A stretch of 64,000 nucleotides of DNA from the NCBI RefSeq assembly GCF_003610915.1, contig NZ_NSDJ01000002.1, forward strand, positions 248,001 to 312,000, in the 5' to 3' direction. Below the pieces are notes generated by a model. That model was not told where the DNA came from. It did not search any database and saw only the letters and a program-made list of their open reading frames with translations. A program made the position numbers and the translations under genes. Shown piece by piece: positions 8,731 to 19,000 of the stretch. Each line of letters begins with the position of its first letter. Position 1 is the first letter of the stretch. Source of the DNA: Rahnella variigena (GTDB lineage: Bacteria; Pseudomonadota; Gammaproteobacteria; Enterobacterales; Enterobacteriaceae).

Positions 8731-9668
8731 ATAAAATTCTCAGCCCACATAACTTTTTCCAGCAGGTGCGCACCATGTTGCGCAGGCTGACACGCGGGCA
8801 GGGGACTGACAGCAAGCAGGTGCTTGAAGAACAGCTTTATTTCGTTTCGCCGCTCTCTCTGGATGCGCCGAGAGGTGAAATTACCGCAGTGACACCGCTC
8901 GAAGAGCAGCGCTGGCAGGTTGAAGTGTCAGGACACGGGCTGACGGGAACACTGGGCGCATTGCCGACGGTGTATACCGAATGGATGATTGAGCGTTACT
9001 ACCGGCACGGGGATGTGACCGCCAAGGCTTTCCTCGATATTTTTAATCACCGGTTACATAGCCTGCGCTATCTCGCGTGGCAGAAATATCACTACTACGC
9101 GATGGCAGAATTCTGCGTAACACGGCCGCTAAGTTCGGCGCTGCGTGCGTTATCTGGCGTGACAAACAGCTCGCCTTCATTACAGCAGGAGCAATTTGCC
9201 GACCTTTTTTCGCATTCAGTCCGCTCCATGCTCAATTTTGAAACCTGGCTTAAGCACCGGTTCTCGGTCGGCGTGAAAGTCACGCCTTTTACCGGCGGAT
9301 GGCAAGCGATGGAACCTGCGCTTTGTTGCTGCCTGGGGAATCCGGCTCAACCGCTGGCGGTCGCCCCGATGTTGGGCGGTGTCTATTGGGACCGGCAGGC
9401 ACATTTTACGGTCACTCTGGGACCCGTGCCGATGCATAACGCGGGTCAGTATTTACCAAAGGGAAAGCATTACCAAAAACTATGGTCGCATATTCGCGAA
9501 TATGTCGGTGAGGGACTGGATTTCGACATCGACCTGCTTATTGAGAATAAATCAAACGTCGTTACGCCATTGGGGAACGGGCAACTCGGGCTGGATATTT
9601 GCCTTGGTGCTTCTCCGGCGGCTGAGCTGCATAAAATTCGTTTACCCGTCTGCCGGGAAGGAAAATAG
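8721..9668 (+). CDS. tssG: Type VI secretion baseplate protein TssG
   Basis: 315 residues from the ATG at 8721 (MDLNKILSPHNFFQQVR); an upstream ATG at 8688 in the same frame would add 11 basic residues but lies inside tssF. Family features are the N-terminal HNFFQQVRTML, the LGALPTVYTEWMIERY block and RHGDVTAKAFLDIFNHRLHSL (TssG 'ffdiFnHRl.sl'). The protein completes the TssFG wedge. It is followed three bases later by vgrG. Confidence 0.94.
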   Translation: MDLNKILSPHNFFQQVRTMLRRLTRGQGTDSKQVLEEQLYFVSPLSLDAPRGEITAVTPLEEQRWQVEVSGHGLTGTLGALPTVYTEWMIERYYRHGDVTAKAFLDIFNHRLHSLRYLAWQKYHYYAMAEFCVTRPLSSALRALSGVTNSSPSLQQEQFADLFSHSVRSMLNFETWLKHRFSVGVKVTPFTGGWQAMEPALCCCLGNPAQPLAVAPMLGGVYWDRQAHFTVTLGPVPMHNAGQYLPKGKHYQKLWSHIREYVGEGLDFDIDLLIENKSNVVTPLGNGQLGLDICLGASPAAELHKIRLPVCREGK

Positions 9669-9671
9669 AAC

Positions 9672-11585
9672 ATGTCAAACTTACTGGGGCAAGACAACCG
9701 GTTTATCCGCTTTGTCGGGAACGCTGCGGATCAACTAACGTTGATGCATATCGAAGGTGATGAGCAGTTTTCTGACACCTTCCGCTATCAGATTCAGTTT
9801 CGTACATCGTTAATTACCGGGCAGATGGGCCGTTTTCTGGGGCATGAAATTGCCTGCGAGATGGGTCGTGGCAATCAAAAACGCTACGTTCACGGCGTGC
9901 TGACGAACATCAAAGAAGACAACAATGCCGATGGTCTCAGCACTTTCACTGGCACGCTGGAGCCGCGTATGGCGCTGTTGCGTCTGGGGCGTAATTTGGC
10001 GGTTTTTCAAAATATTACCGTGCCGGATTTAGTCTGCAAGCTGCTTCGTCAGCAGAATATCAACCACATTGATTTACGCTTGCGCGGAACATATACGCCC
10101 CGTGAATATTGCATCCAGTATCGTGAATCCGATTTTGATTTCATCAGTCGCTTACTTGAGCAGGAAGGTATTTATTACTACTTCCAGCACGACGCCGGAC
10201 AACACACATTGGTGCTGGCCGATCATCCTTCCAGCCACCAGACCGGCAAAACGGCAGAATTACCCTTTATGCCTCAGGCAGGGCGGGGTGATGGCGTCGG
10301 GATCCTGAGTTGGGTGGCGTGCTCTTCTCTGGCGGCATCGTCCGTATTGCTGAAGGGTTTTAACATGGTCCAGGCGGCCAGTGTTGAAGGTGGATCTCAG
10401 GCTGTGGTGGCTGAATATGCAGTGCCGGGTGTCAGCTATGTTGACACTGATGGCCATGAAAAACGTGAATTACTGCAATCAGGTGCCCGGCTGAAAATGG
10501 AACAGCTTGAGTCAGACAACCAGCAGTTCTACGCAGAAGCCAGTATCTGGTGGCTAGGCTGTGGCGATAAATTCCATCTGAGCGCTCACCCTTCATGCCC
10601 GGGCGATTACCGTATTAAGTCTGTACACATGCGGGCTTCCAGCAGCATTGACCAGAGTGGTCCTGATTTCAGTTGCGAACTCACCGTGCTGAAAGACAGC
10701 CTCGCCTGGCGTCCCGCGTGTCTTACGAAACAGCCTGAAATCGCAGGTATCCTCACGGCAGTCGTCGTCGGTCCCAAATCAGAAGAAATCCATACAGACG
10801 AATACGGTCGCATCAAAATTCAGTTTCCGTGGGACGGGGAAAACAAACACGACGACGGCAGTTCCTGCTGGGTAAGGGTTTCACAACCCTGGGCTGGCGG
10901 GCGCTTTGGTGCCGTATTCCTGCCTCGCGTCAACAGCGAAGTCACGGTCAGTTTCGTGCAGGGCAACCCGGATTATCCACTGGTGACCGGTACGGTGTTT
11001 AACGGTCAAAACAAACCACCGCTGAGCTTGCCGGAGGAAAAAAATCACGCCGGATTCGTGTCACGCAGCTCGCTTAACGCCAGTGTTGAAGAAGGGCATG
11101 CGTTGCGCTTTGACGATAAAAAAGGCGCAGAACGGCTGATCATCACCTCGCAACGCGATCTGTTGCTGACGGTAAAAAACGATGTGATTTCCGACATTTC
11201 TAAAAATGTCACGGAAACCATCGGTGAAAACCGCACCACCGAAATAACAAAGGGCAACCAATCCCTGACGCTTAAACAGGGCGATTACAGCCTGGACATA
11301 AAAGGCAACCTGCAGGAAAGCCTGAGCGGTGGCGATCATCAGTTAAAAATCAGCGGGGGTGGGAGTTCCGTTAAAGCGGATAAAGCCTGCGTCATTGAAT
11401 CCACCCAGACGATCGAATTCAAAGTTGGCAGCAGCAAAATCTCTATTTCTCCTTCCGGTATTACGCTCAGCGGAACCACGATCAAAATCGAGGGCAAGGG
11501 GACGGCAGAACTTAAAGGCGCAATGGTCACTGTTCAGGGTAGTGGTATGACCCAGATCAAGGGCGGCGTGACAATGATCGGCTGA
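9672..11585 (+). CDS. vgrG: Type VI secretion spike protein VgrG (TssI)
   Basis: 637 residues: a gp27-like N-terminal part (about 1-370), a gp5 OB-fold with YGRIKIQFPWDGENKHDDGS and CWVRVSQPWAGGRFG, then ADSF-type linker VNSEVTVSFVQGNPDYPLVTG and a C-terminal beta-helix rich in hydrophobic/polar repeats ending GGVTMIG. There is no appended enzymatic domain, so this is a structural (non-evolved) VgrG. It caps the Hcp tube and carries the PAAR tip encoded two genes downstream. Its insertion between tssG and tssA, with the two genes after it, forms a spike module within the locus. Confidence 0.97.
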   Translation: MSNLLGQDNRFIRFVGNAADQLTLMHIEGDEQFSDTFRYQIQFRTSLITGQMGRFLGHEIACEMGRGNQKRYVHGVLTNIKEDNNADGLSTFTGTLEPRMALLRLGRNLAVFQNITVPDLVCKLLRQQNINHIDLRLRGTYTPREYCIQYRESDFDFISRLLEQEGIYYYFQHDAGQHTLVLADHPSSHQTGKTAELPFMPQAGRGDGVGILSWVACSSLAASSVLLKGFNMVQAASVEGGSQAVVAEYAVPGVSYVDTDGHEKRELLQSGARLKMEQLESDNQQFYAEASIWWLGCGDKFHLSAHPSCPGDYRIKSVHMRASSSIDQSGPDFSCELTVLKDSLAWRPACLTKQPEIAGILTAVVVGPKSEEIHTDEYGRIKIQFPWDGENKHDDGSSCWVRVSQPWAGGRFGAVFLPRVNSEVTVSFVQGNPDYPLVTGTVFNGQNKPPLSLPEEKNHAGFVSRSSLNASVEEGHALRFDDKKGAERLIITSQRDLLLTVKNDVISDISKNVTETIGENRTTEITKGNQSLTLKQGDYSLDIKGNLQESLSGGDHQLKISGGGSSVKADKACVIESTQTIEFKVGSSKISISPSGITLSGTTIKIEGKGTAELKGAMVTVQGSGMTQIKGGVTMIG

Positions 11586-11598
11586 GGACAAACATAAC

Positions 11599-12114
11599 AT
11601 GAAAGAAAAATTACTCTCGCCCGAGGCACTCGCAACGCACAACCCGCTGCAAAGTACCGCTGAAAATGCCGTGCGTCTGATGCAGGCAGGGCAATGGGAA
11701 GATGCATTGGCCTGCCTGGCGGCGGAAGAGCCACAAGAAAAACTGATGGCCTGGACATTGCAGCAGGTGCTAAAGCGCGCCGGGTCGCAGGACACAGCGG
11801 TAAAACACTGCACCAGCGACATCAGCCAGTGGCTAAGCGCACCCGATGACGCACTGCGTTTTAGTATTTTCCAGCAGGCTGAATTGCTGGGGTTTGATAC
11901 TCCGCCCGGTGCCCTCGGTTTATCGCTGTTCTGGATGCAGGGCAGTATGACGGCCGCAGAGTTCGAAGCAGTTTATCCCGAACCTCATTTGTCACGGCTG
12001 ATGCTGCTCTGTGCGTTGAAATTACTCAGTGTGGCGATAGCAACAGATACCCCGCCGCACACCGGCGCGCAAATCTTGCTGGCTGAATGGCTGGCTTTAC
12101 GGAGCGTTAACTGA
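11599..12114 (+). CDS. Small T6SS-linked protein between vgrG and PAAR (DUF6931-like)
   Basis: 171 mostly helical residues with the segments ENAVRLMQAGQWEDALACLAA and ALRFSIFQQAELLGFDTPPGALGLSLFW. From memory it resembles the DUF6931 proteins that accompany vgrG-PAAR pairs in T6SS loci; their role is unproven but the position suggests an adaptor or spike-loading helper. It overlaps the PAAR start by one base, so the two are translationally coupled. No signal peptide or membrane segment is seen. Confidence 0.75.
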   Translation: MKEKLLSPEALATHNPLQSTAENAVRLMQAGQWEDALACLAAEEPQEKLMAWTLQQVLKRAGSQDTAVKHCTSDISQWLSAPDDALRFSIFQQAELLGFDTPPGALGLSLFWMQGSMTAAEFEAVYPEPHLSRLMLLCALKLLSVAIATDTPPHTGAQILLAEWLALRSVN

Positions 12115-12413
12115 TGGCCCAACCCGCTGCCCGAGTCGGCGATATGCATGTGTGCCCGATGGTTACGCCGGGTTTGCCGCCCATTCCGCACGTTGGCGGG
12201 CCGGTAACAACGCCGGGGACGCCAACTGTTCTGATCGGCGGGATGCCTGCCGCCACAATGGGATCGATGGCAGTCTGCGTCGGGCCACCAGATTCGGTGG
12301 TGATGGGCAGCAGCAAAGTGCTTATCGGCGGAAAACCTGCAGCGCGTATGGGCGACAGCACCGCGCATGGCGGAACCATCGTTGCGGGTTGTCCGACCGT
12401 CCTGATTTCTTAG
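12114..12413 (+). CDS. PAAR-domain spike tip protein
   Basis: 99 residues making up a bare PAAR domain: it starts MAQPAARVGDMHVCPM, contains the glycine/proline-rich GGPVTTPGTPTVLIGG and ends with GKPAARMGDSTAHGGT followed by GCPTVLIS. The conserved histidines and cysteine (His12, Cys14, His85, Cys93) fit the zinc site at the tip. PAAR proteins sharpen the VgrG spike and attach effectors; with no C-terminal extension this one would act as a structural tip or bind a separate effector. Confidence 0.95.
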   Translation: MAQPAARVGDMHVCPMVTPGLPPIPHVGGPVTTPGTPTVLIGGMPAATMGSMAVCVGPPDSVVMGSSKVLIGGKPAARMGDSTAHGGTIVAGCPTVLIS

Positions 12414-12424
12414 AGCGTATAGAC

Positions 12425-13489
12425 ATGATAATGAACTTTGAGCCCCTGCTGGCGCCTCTCGATGCCGACCAGCCTGCCGGCCGTGATATGGAATATGAGC
12501 AGATCTTTGACGATATCCGCCAGGCGAGGGAAAGCGATCCTGACTATTTGCCACAGGGCGAATGGGCGACTGAATTGCGCAAGGCTGACTGGGGCAAAGT
12601 CGTCCGGTTGAGCACAAAGGTATTGCAGGAGAACAGTAAGGATTTCCAGGTCGCATGCTGGCTGACGGAAGGCCTGAGCCAGGTGCATGGGCTCAATGGT
12701 TTGCTCGCCGGGATCGGTTTTCTTACACCCTTTATTCAACGCTACTGGCAGAGCGGGTGGCCGGCACTGGATGACGATGGTGCGATTATCCGCCACGGCA
12801 TGATCAATCGTTTGGATCGTCAGCTTGCGCAATTGCTGCAATGCCATCCTATATTCGGTCAGGCGGAAAGCACACTCGATCACTGGCGGAAAGTTCTCGC
12901 GTATGAGCATCGCGTCACCATGAAACCTGACAGCGCCGCAGTGCCGGGCAGTGATGACGATTTCTCGATGGAAACATTCAACCGCTGGGCCGCTGCACTG
13001 GCCCCGCAAAAAGTCGCTGCGAAAAGTGACATGTTGAATCAGATGGTCGCCACACTGGACGCGCTGGAAACGGCCTACGGTCAGCTCAATCCACAGGCAG
13101 ATTCTGTGGCAATGGGGCAGACGCGCAGTGCGACGGTCGAAATGCAGGAATTCGTGAAGCGCCTGTTTGATCGTGCGGCACCCGCATATGACGACGTGAT
13201 GACACTTAACGTATTAACGCCTTATGACGATGAACAGGAAAGCGACGTTAATTCACTGATGAACACGACCCATAAACAGACCATGTCGCGGGATCTGGCT
13301 ATCAGCCAAATGCTGACCATCGCCCATTTCTTTCGCCAGACCGAACCCTCCAGCCCGGTGCCTTTTTTGATGGAACGGGCCGCACGCTGGGCAGGAATGA
13401 CCCTGACCGAGTGGCTGGAGGAAATGTTGCAGGATGACAGCAGTATGCGCGATATCAACAATGTTCTTAAAGGGCACGGAAGAGAATGA
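12425..13489 (+). CDS. tssA: Type VI secretion cap/baseplate protein TssA
   Basis: 354 residues from the ATG at 12425. The N-terminal ImpA domain is clear: FEPLLAPLDADQPAGRDMEYEQIFDDIRQARESD followed by ADWGKVVRLSTKVLQENSKDFQVACWLTEGL, and the C-terminus carries SSPVPFLMERAARWAGMTLTEWLEEML. The same frame is open upstream of 12425 but there it only shadows the PAAR gene. TssA coordinates tube and sheath polymerisation. It ends with an ATGA overlap with tssJ. Confidence 0.95.
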   Translation: MIMNFEPLLAPLDADQPAGRDMEYEQIFDDIRQARESDPDYLPQGEWATELRKADWGKVVRLSTKVLQENSKDFQVACWLTEGLSQVHGLNGLLAGIGFLTPFIQRYWQSGWPALDDDGAIIRHGMINRLDRQLAQLLQCHPIFGQAESTLDHWRKVLAYEHRVTMKPDSAAVPGSDDDFSMETFNRWAAALAPQKVAAKSDMLNQMVATLDALETAYGQLNPQADSVAMGQTRSATVEMQEFVKRLFDRAAPAYDDVMTLNVLTPYDDEQESDVNSLMNTTHKQTMSRDLAISQMLTIAHFFRQTEPSSPVPFLMERAARWAGMTLTEWLEEMLQDDSSMRDINNVLKGHGRE

Positions 13490-14061
13490 CGGGTAAAAAA
13501 CGGGCGGGGCTGATGTTGGCCGCAATGCTTCTTGCAGGTTGCGTTTCAGACAATGACCAGGGACGTGAGCAAGCCATGGATGAGGCACCTGCGCCTTTTG
13601 CAAACGGTGCAATTACCCTGCAACTGCGGGCTGAACCGGGGCTGAACGCTGTCAATGAGATGCCTAACAGTTGCACGGTGTTGCTGTTGCAGGCGAAAGA
13701 CAAACCGGCGCTGGAGAAATTGCTGGGTAATCCTGCCACGCTGAAAAGTTTGTTCGCTGGTGCGGGCAGTGAAGGTGAAGTTCTGCAGGTAGACCGTTAC
13801 GTCATGATGCCAGGCCAGACCAATATCGTGCATGTCGATCGTGCAAGGGATACCCGCAATGTGGCACTGGTGGCGGGTTATTACCCCTTCCCGGTAAAAA
13901 AACACATGGTCAGCACAGCGGTGCCGGTTGAAGCCACCAGCACCGGCTGGTGGGAACCGGTCTGGCAGGCACATTTAACACCGCTCACCCTTTCGGTCAC
14001 GCTGGGCAGTGAAAGTATCGTCAGCGCAGATGTTCCCGCCACTGACGGAGAAAAACGTTAA
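13486..14061 (+). CDS. tssJ: Type VI secretion outer-membrane lipoprotein TssJ
   Basis: 191 residues with a lipoprotein signal: basic GKKRAG, a hydrophobic run and lipobox LAGC, with the lipidated cysteine at residue 19. The mature part has the transthyretin-like TssJ pattern, including ANGAITLQLRAEPGLNAV and the PGQTNIVHVDRARDTRNVALVAGYYPF block. TssJ anchors the TssLM membrane complex to the outer membrane. Overlaps: four bases with tssA and one base with tssK. Confidence 0.93.
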   Translation: MTGKKRAGLMLAAMLLAGCVSDNDQGREQAMDEAPAPFANGAITLQLRAEPGLNAVNEMPNSCTVLLLQAKDKPALEKLLGNPATLKSLFAGAGSEGEVLQVDRYVMMPGQTNIVHVDRARDTRNVALVAGYYPFPVKKHMVSTAVPVEATSTGWWEPVWQAHLTPLTLSVTLGSESIVSADVPATDGEKR

Positions 14062-15455
14062 TGTATCCGGAACAACAACAAATTTACTGGCACTCAGGGC
14101 TTTATCTTCAGCCTCAGCATTTTCAGTCACTTGACCTGCATTACGAATGGAGTCTGGCTGAACATCTGCGTCTTGCCCAACCCTATAATTACGGGCTGAT
14201 TGAGCTGACAATAAATGAGGCAGCGCTAAGCGATTACGTCATCAGCGTTGAGCAGATCCGTTGTATTTTACCCGGCGGCACGTTGCTGTCGCAACCGGGT
14301 AACAGCCTGGTAGAAAAGCGCAATTTCCGCGATATGTGGAAACAGCGTGATCAGCCACTGACACTCTGGCTGGCGCTGCGCCGGTTCGATCCTTTACACA
14401 GTAATGTCACGACGCTGGAAAAAGAGCATGACCGTGCGGTCACCCGCTGGATAAATACCAGCGAAGAGCGGGTGATGAAAGATGTCTATGACCACGCCCC
14501 CGACGCGACGGTGGCGCGCCTTTGTTACAACGTAAGATTGCTGACCGATGTCGAAAAAGCCGATGCCGTTGACTGTGAGTGTATTCCGCTCACCCGGCTG
14601 CGTTATGAAAACGAAAGCGTGATTATTGATCCGGCATTTTCGGCGCCTGCGGTGACGCTCTTTGGATCGGGCAGCCTCGGTAAACTGATCGAAACACTCT
14701 ATTTTGAAATGAGTGCCCGTGCCCGAAAACTTGAAGAATATAAGCGTTCTGAACGTCTGGTCAGTGACGCAGACCGTGGTGATCAGGTGACTCAACTATT
14801 GGCTATGCGTTCGCTGAACCGCGTGCTACCCCAGCTGAAAAGCTTTTGTCAGGCCCGTCAGATCCATCCGTGGCAGGTATATAACGTATTGTGCCAGCTG
14901 ATCGGTGAACTCTCCTCCTTCAACGACAGTTGTTCTTTCCTGGGTGAATGGCGTGACGGTGAAAATCCGCTACAGGCCTATAACCATAATGATCTGCTGA
15001 GCTGTTTTGACAGTGCGCGTAAGACATTGATTACTCTGCTCAACAGTCTGGTTCTCGAAGACAACACTTACATCACTCTAGAGAACGATCAGCAGGGTGT
15101 GTTCATCGGCGATTTCGACACTACACAAAGTAAAGATGCTGAAATGGTGTTGTTGCTTTTACGTTCAGCCAGCATGCCGATGGAAAATCGTCAGGTCAAA
15201 AATCCGGGTGGCATCAAACTGGCGTCGCCAAAAGTAATTGAACCGCTGATCCAGCATGCCTTGCCGGGGATCCCTGTGACGCGTTGTCCTCAACCGCCAC
15301 GTGGTGTGCCTAACCGCAGCGACTCGCATTATTTCATGGTTGAGCAAGACAGCGATTTGTGGCGTAAAGCCAGTCAGCACAACAGCATTGCTTTTTACTG
15401 GCCGGATATGCCTGACGATCTTCAGGTACAGATTATTTTTGTGGTGCCGTCATGA
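14061..15455 (+). CDS. tssK: Type VI secretion baseplate protein TssK
   Basis: 464 residues with the TssK start QQIYWHSGLYLQPQHFQSLDLHYE (the 'W..GmfL.PQHfQ' signature) and the C-terminal LASPKVIEPLIQHALPGIPVTRC and FYWPDMPDDLQVQIIFV blocks. TssK is a phage receptor-binding-like trimer linking the baseplate to the TssL/TssM membrane complex. The stop overlaps tssL by four bases. Confidence 0.96.
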   Translation: MYPEQQQIYWHSGLYLQPQHFQSLDLHYEWSLAEHLRLAQPYNYGLIELTINEAALSDYVISVEQIRCILPGGTLLSQPGNSLVEKRNFRDMWKQRDQPLTLWLALRRFDPLHSNVTTLEKEHDRAVTRWINTSEERVMKDVYDHAPDATVARLCYNVRLLTDVEKADAVDCECIPLTRLRYENESVIIDPAFSAPAVTLFGSGSLGKLIETLYFEMSARARKLEEYKRSERLVSDADRGDQVTQLLAMRSLNRVLPQLKSFCQARQIHPWQVYNVLCQLIGELSSFNDSCSFLGEWRDGENPLQAYNHNDLLSCFDSARKTLITLLNSLVLEDNTYITLENDQQGVFIGDFDTTQSKDAEMVLLLLRSASMPMENRQVKNPGGIKLASPKVIEPLIQHALPGIPVTRCPQPPRGVPNRSDSHYFMVEQDSDLWRKASQHNSIAFYWPDMPDDLQVQIIFVVPS

Positions 15456-16078
15456 TGACTTTACTGAATTGTTATTTGCCGTTGTTCCGGCAGGTCACCG
15501 CGTTCTTTATTAATCCGCAGGATGATGCGGATTACGCCGGGTTTCGCGAAAAATGCATAACGTTATTACAGCAGGCATTAAATGAATCTGAACGCCATCA
15601 TGAACCTCAGGAATGTGAAGACGCCTTTTTTGCGGTCGTGCTTTGGATTGATGAAAGGGTATTACGTTCACAAGCGGCCTGGGTGAAAAACTGGCGCAGT
15701 AATTTACTGCAAAAATATTATTTTGATATTTCCGTCGGCGGTGAGGAGTTTTTTGTCTGGCTTGATGCAATTGATAAAGAAAATGTCTCACTCAGAATGG
15801 TGTATTTATTCTGTCTGCTGATGGGATTTCACGGTAAATATACTCATCAGGACGCTTCGTTGTTGCAGCAACGTATTGACGATGAACGTCAGTGCCTGCC
15901 CGAAGCCTGGCGTCATTGGCCAAATGATGCTTTGCTGGTAGAGCAGGACGGCGGATGCATTGAAAAAAACAGTGTTGTGATAAAAAAAATCCGTCAACGA
16001 AAGTGGTTATTACTCTCATTGCCCCTGGTTATTTATGTGTTGGTTATGTTCGCTGGCTTAGGAATGTTTATCGGATAA
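15452..16078 (+). CDS. tssL: Type VI secretion inner-membrane protein TssL (DotU/IcmH)
   Basis: 208 residues: a cytoplasmic helical DotU domain (CEDAFFAVVLWIDERVLRS is the conserved 'fal.alvDE.vl' motif) and one C-terminal transmembrane helix (about residues 185-205, WLLLSLPLVIYVLVMFAG). There is no fused OmpA-like peptidoglycan-binding domain, so envelope anchoring must come from TssJ/TssM or another protein. It sits directly before tssM with four intervening bases. Confidence 0.94.
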   Translation: MMTLLNCYLPLFRQVTAFFINPQDDADYAGFREKCITLLQQALNESERHHEPQECEDAFFAVVLWIDERVLRSQAAWVKNWRSNLLQKYYFDISVGGEEFFVWLDAIDKENVSLRMVYLFCLLMGFHGKYTHQDASLLQQRIDDERQCLPEAWRHWPNDALLVEQDGGCIEKNSVVIKKIRQRKWLLLSLPLVIYVLVMFAGLGMFIG

Positions 16079-16082
16079 TATT

Positions 16083-19000
16083 ATGTTAAAAAAATTAACT
16101 TCCTTTGTCGCGTGGGCTTTGTTTCTGTGCGTGTTATTTATTGTCTGTCTGGTGATCTCATCAGTTCTAGAGCAAGAAATTATTTATGCATTTATGATGT
16201 GGTTTGTTGTGATCCTGACAATTTTAATTGCCCGCTTCATTTGGGGGTTTTCTTCAGGGATTACACAAGCGAAATATATTGCAGCCCTTAAAGCAAAATT
16301 CAAACTGACCCGGCTGGAATATGTATTATCCGAGCACTGGAAAACGGGTGCGGCGGTAATTAAACGCATCAGAAGACGTAAACAGCCTATTCCCTGGTTT
16401 ATTCTGACGGGCGGACGAAGCGGTAAAACAACCCTGATGGCGGGCGCCGGATTACCTCTGTTTTCTAATGAACCGGAAAGTTCGCTGGTGGTGCCGACGC
16501 GCACCCTGCGCTGGTGGTTTTTCCGTTCAGCAGGCTTTCTGGATCTTTCCAGCCATTTTCTGAGTAAAACGCCCGCCTTTGAACGTGGCTGGCTGCGGCT
16601 GGTGAACTGGTGCGGTCGTTTGCCTGCCCCGGCAGGAATAGTGGTGTGCGTTTCTGTCACCGAACTGCTCGAAAAAGATGAAGCTGCATTGCATCTGCAT
16701 GCGCGACATATCCGCACGCAAATCGAACCGCTGGTCAATAAAGTCAGACGCCGTCTGCCGGTGTACCTGTTCATTACCTGCTGCGACCGCGTAGCCGGGT
16801 TCAGTCACTGGGCTAACAAACTCTCGCCAGCCCAGCGTCAGCAGCCTTTAGGTTATTACTGGCGCCATTCTCCGGTCGTAGATGGTAAAGATCCGGCGCT
16901 GCTGGATCCCCTTTTTACCTGCGTGAAAGACGGACTGGATAAAGTACGGGTCAGCCAGCTTTCCGGTGGCGAACCTGACGGCGAGACGCTGCCGCTGATG
17001 AACTTTCCGGAACAGTTGCCGCAGTTACAACCCGCGCTGCAACGCTATCTGGCGGCCTTGTGCGAACCGGATGCGTACTTTCAACCGGCGGAGTTAGGCG
17101 GGATCTGGTTTACCGCTACGGAGCCGGTCAGTAAAAACAGTGCCACGCGTCAGGCTGTCTTTGTCCATGATCTGATGACGCGGATTTTACCGATATTAAG
17201 CCGTCAGCGTGAAGTCGTGCCCGTCGGGTTTGGCCGGCGTTATCTGCAGCAATGGGGAATGCTGACTTTCAGCGCACTTGCGGTCTTATATGTGCTGGTG
17301 AGCGGCTATTTTGTCCACAATCTGACAGGTGTCTTACACGAAAAAGCCGATGTAACGGCACAGGTTCAGCAACTGGAAAACATCGAAGGCTGGAGCAAGA
17401 CACCTGTGCGTTACCTGCCTTTTGTGCCGGTGCTCAACCAGCGTCATGCGCAACTTGAGGCCAGTATCATGGCGGCAACGCCACGCGATAACATTAACAT
17501 CCGCCAGATTGCTAACCAGTATCGGGAACAATTTGAACAGGCCGATGCGCCGCAAAAAAGGACCATGATCCTGACGCTGGCACGTACGCTGATCACTAAA
17601 CAGGCCATGTGGGAAAAGCAGCCGTTAAGTGAACTGATGAAGCAGGAGCCTATTCCCGCTGAACTCAGCCTGACCGGGGCGACGCTTGCCTTGCCACAGT
17701 CGCAAGATGCGGTGTTGCAGCGAGCCTTGTTGCAACAGCCCGGTGGCGAAGAACAACTCACCGTGCTGCGTGAATTGCTGGGCCGTCTGGTGAACAGTGA
17801 TCCGCAAACTGAGTGGTTAGTGGCACCGTCTGAAGATCTGACGCCGGTAAATCTGACCGATTTCCTGCCTGCTTCTGCCGATAAAACTTACCTCAGCGGT
17901 CTGTGGACGTTGCAGGGCACCGCTGAAATTCAGCACTGGCTGGATGAAATTCGCCTGGCGGGCGGCAATACCCCGATGCCGGAACTGGCCGCATTTGAGC
18001 AACGCTGGCCAATCCTGCGCCAGACACAATGGATGAAGATGATGCTGGCCATGAACCAGCAACCTGCCCCCGTGCTGGCTGATGAGCAGTGGCAAGCCAC
18101 GCTGATCGCTCTTGATCAGGGGCACAGTCCGTCGATGAAATTTGCCGCGTATGCGAATGAGCAACTGGAAGATATCAGCGTAACGCAAGCGCAGTTCTGG
18201 CTGCGCGAGTTGCGCCGCCTGCATCAGTTGCAAACTATGCCGTTACCCGGCGCGCTGATGCCTCGCTTCAGCAGACTGCAGCAATCCATGCAACAGAAAA
18301 TAGTGGCACTGTTGAAACTCGATAGCAAAACGCAGACGCCTGCAATTTCCGAACTCAACGTGAAGAACTGGAATGCCTGGGAGGCCGGTCTGCACGCGGC
18401 AGTCGCGGATGTTTTTGCCACGCCGAAAAATAGTGACCGGCTGACCCGTGGATTGTTCCAGACCGATGAGAAGGGCGACAGTAATCCTCTGCAACTGCTT
18501 GAAAGCCGCTTTAACGTGTTGCGTAAAAGCCTCTCGACGGAACGCCCTGATTTCGCAACTGACGCGGTGTGGGCACTGTATCAAAACGACTCCCGCTGGC
18601 TGGTGGCGCATGCCATGCAACGTTCCGGCTGCTGGCTGCAACAGCAATGGCAGAGCCGTGTGCTGTGGCCGATGGAAAATAACGCCAGTCGTCTTGAGTA
18701 TCAGGATCAGCAAGATCTGGCCTGGCAGTATCTGTCTGATTTTATTCGCGGACCGGCGAAAAGCGTGCTGGTGGTTGATGACAGCGGGCCGAAAGCGGGT
18801 GAATTCAGCGGGCAAACGCCGGGTCTGACACCGGAGTTCCTGCGGATGGTCAATCACGTGCTGCGCCCCGATGACGTACTGGCGATGCCGGAGCGTGAGA
18901 ATACCCGCAGCGACGATGCACTGGCCGCTCTGAAAGAAGAACAAACTCAGCTCGAAGCACAAATGGCCGCACTGGAGACAAAAACGCTGGAACTGACGTT

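Noticed and set aside
9672..11585. Evolved (toxin-bearing) VgrG
   Set aside because: The protein ends within the beta-helix at GGVTMIG; there is no extra C-terminal domain.
12152..12424. Upstream extension of tssA
   Set aside because: It is an out-of-frame reading of the PAAR gene; the ImpA domain begins right after the ATG at 12425.
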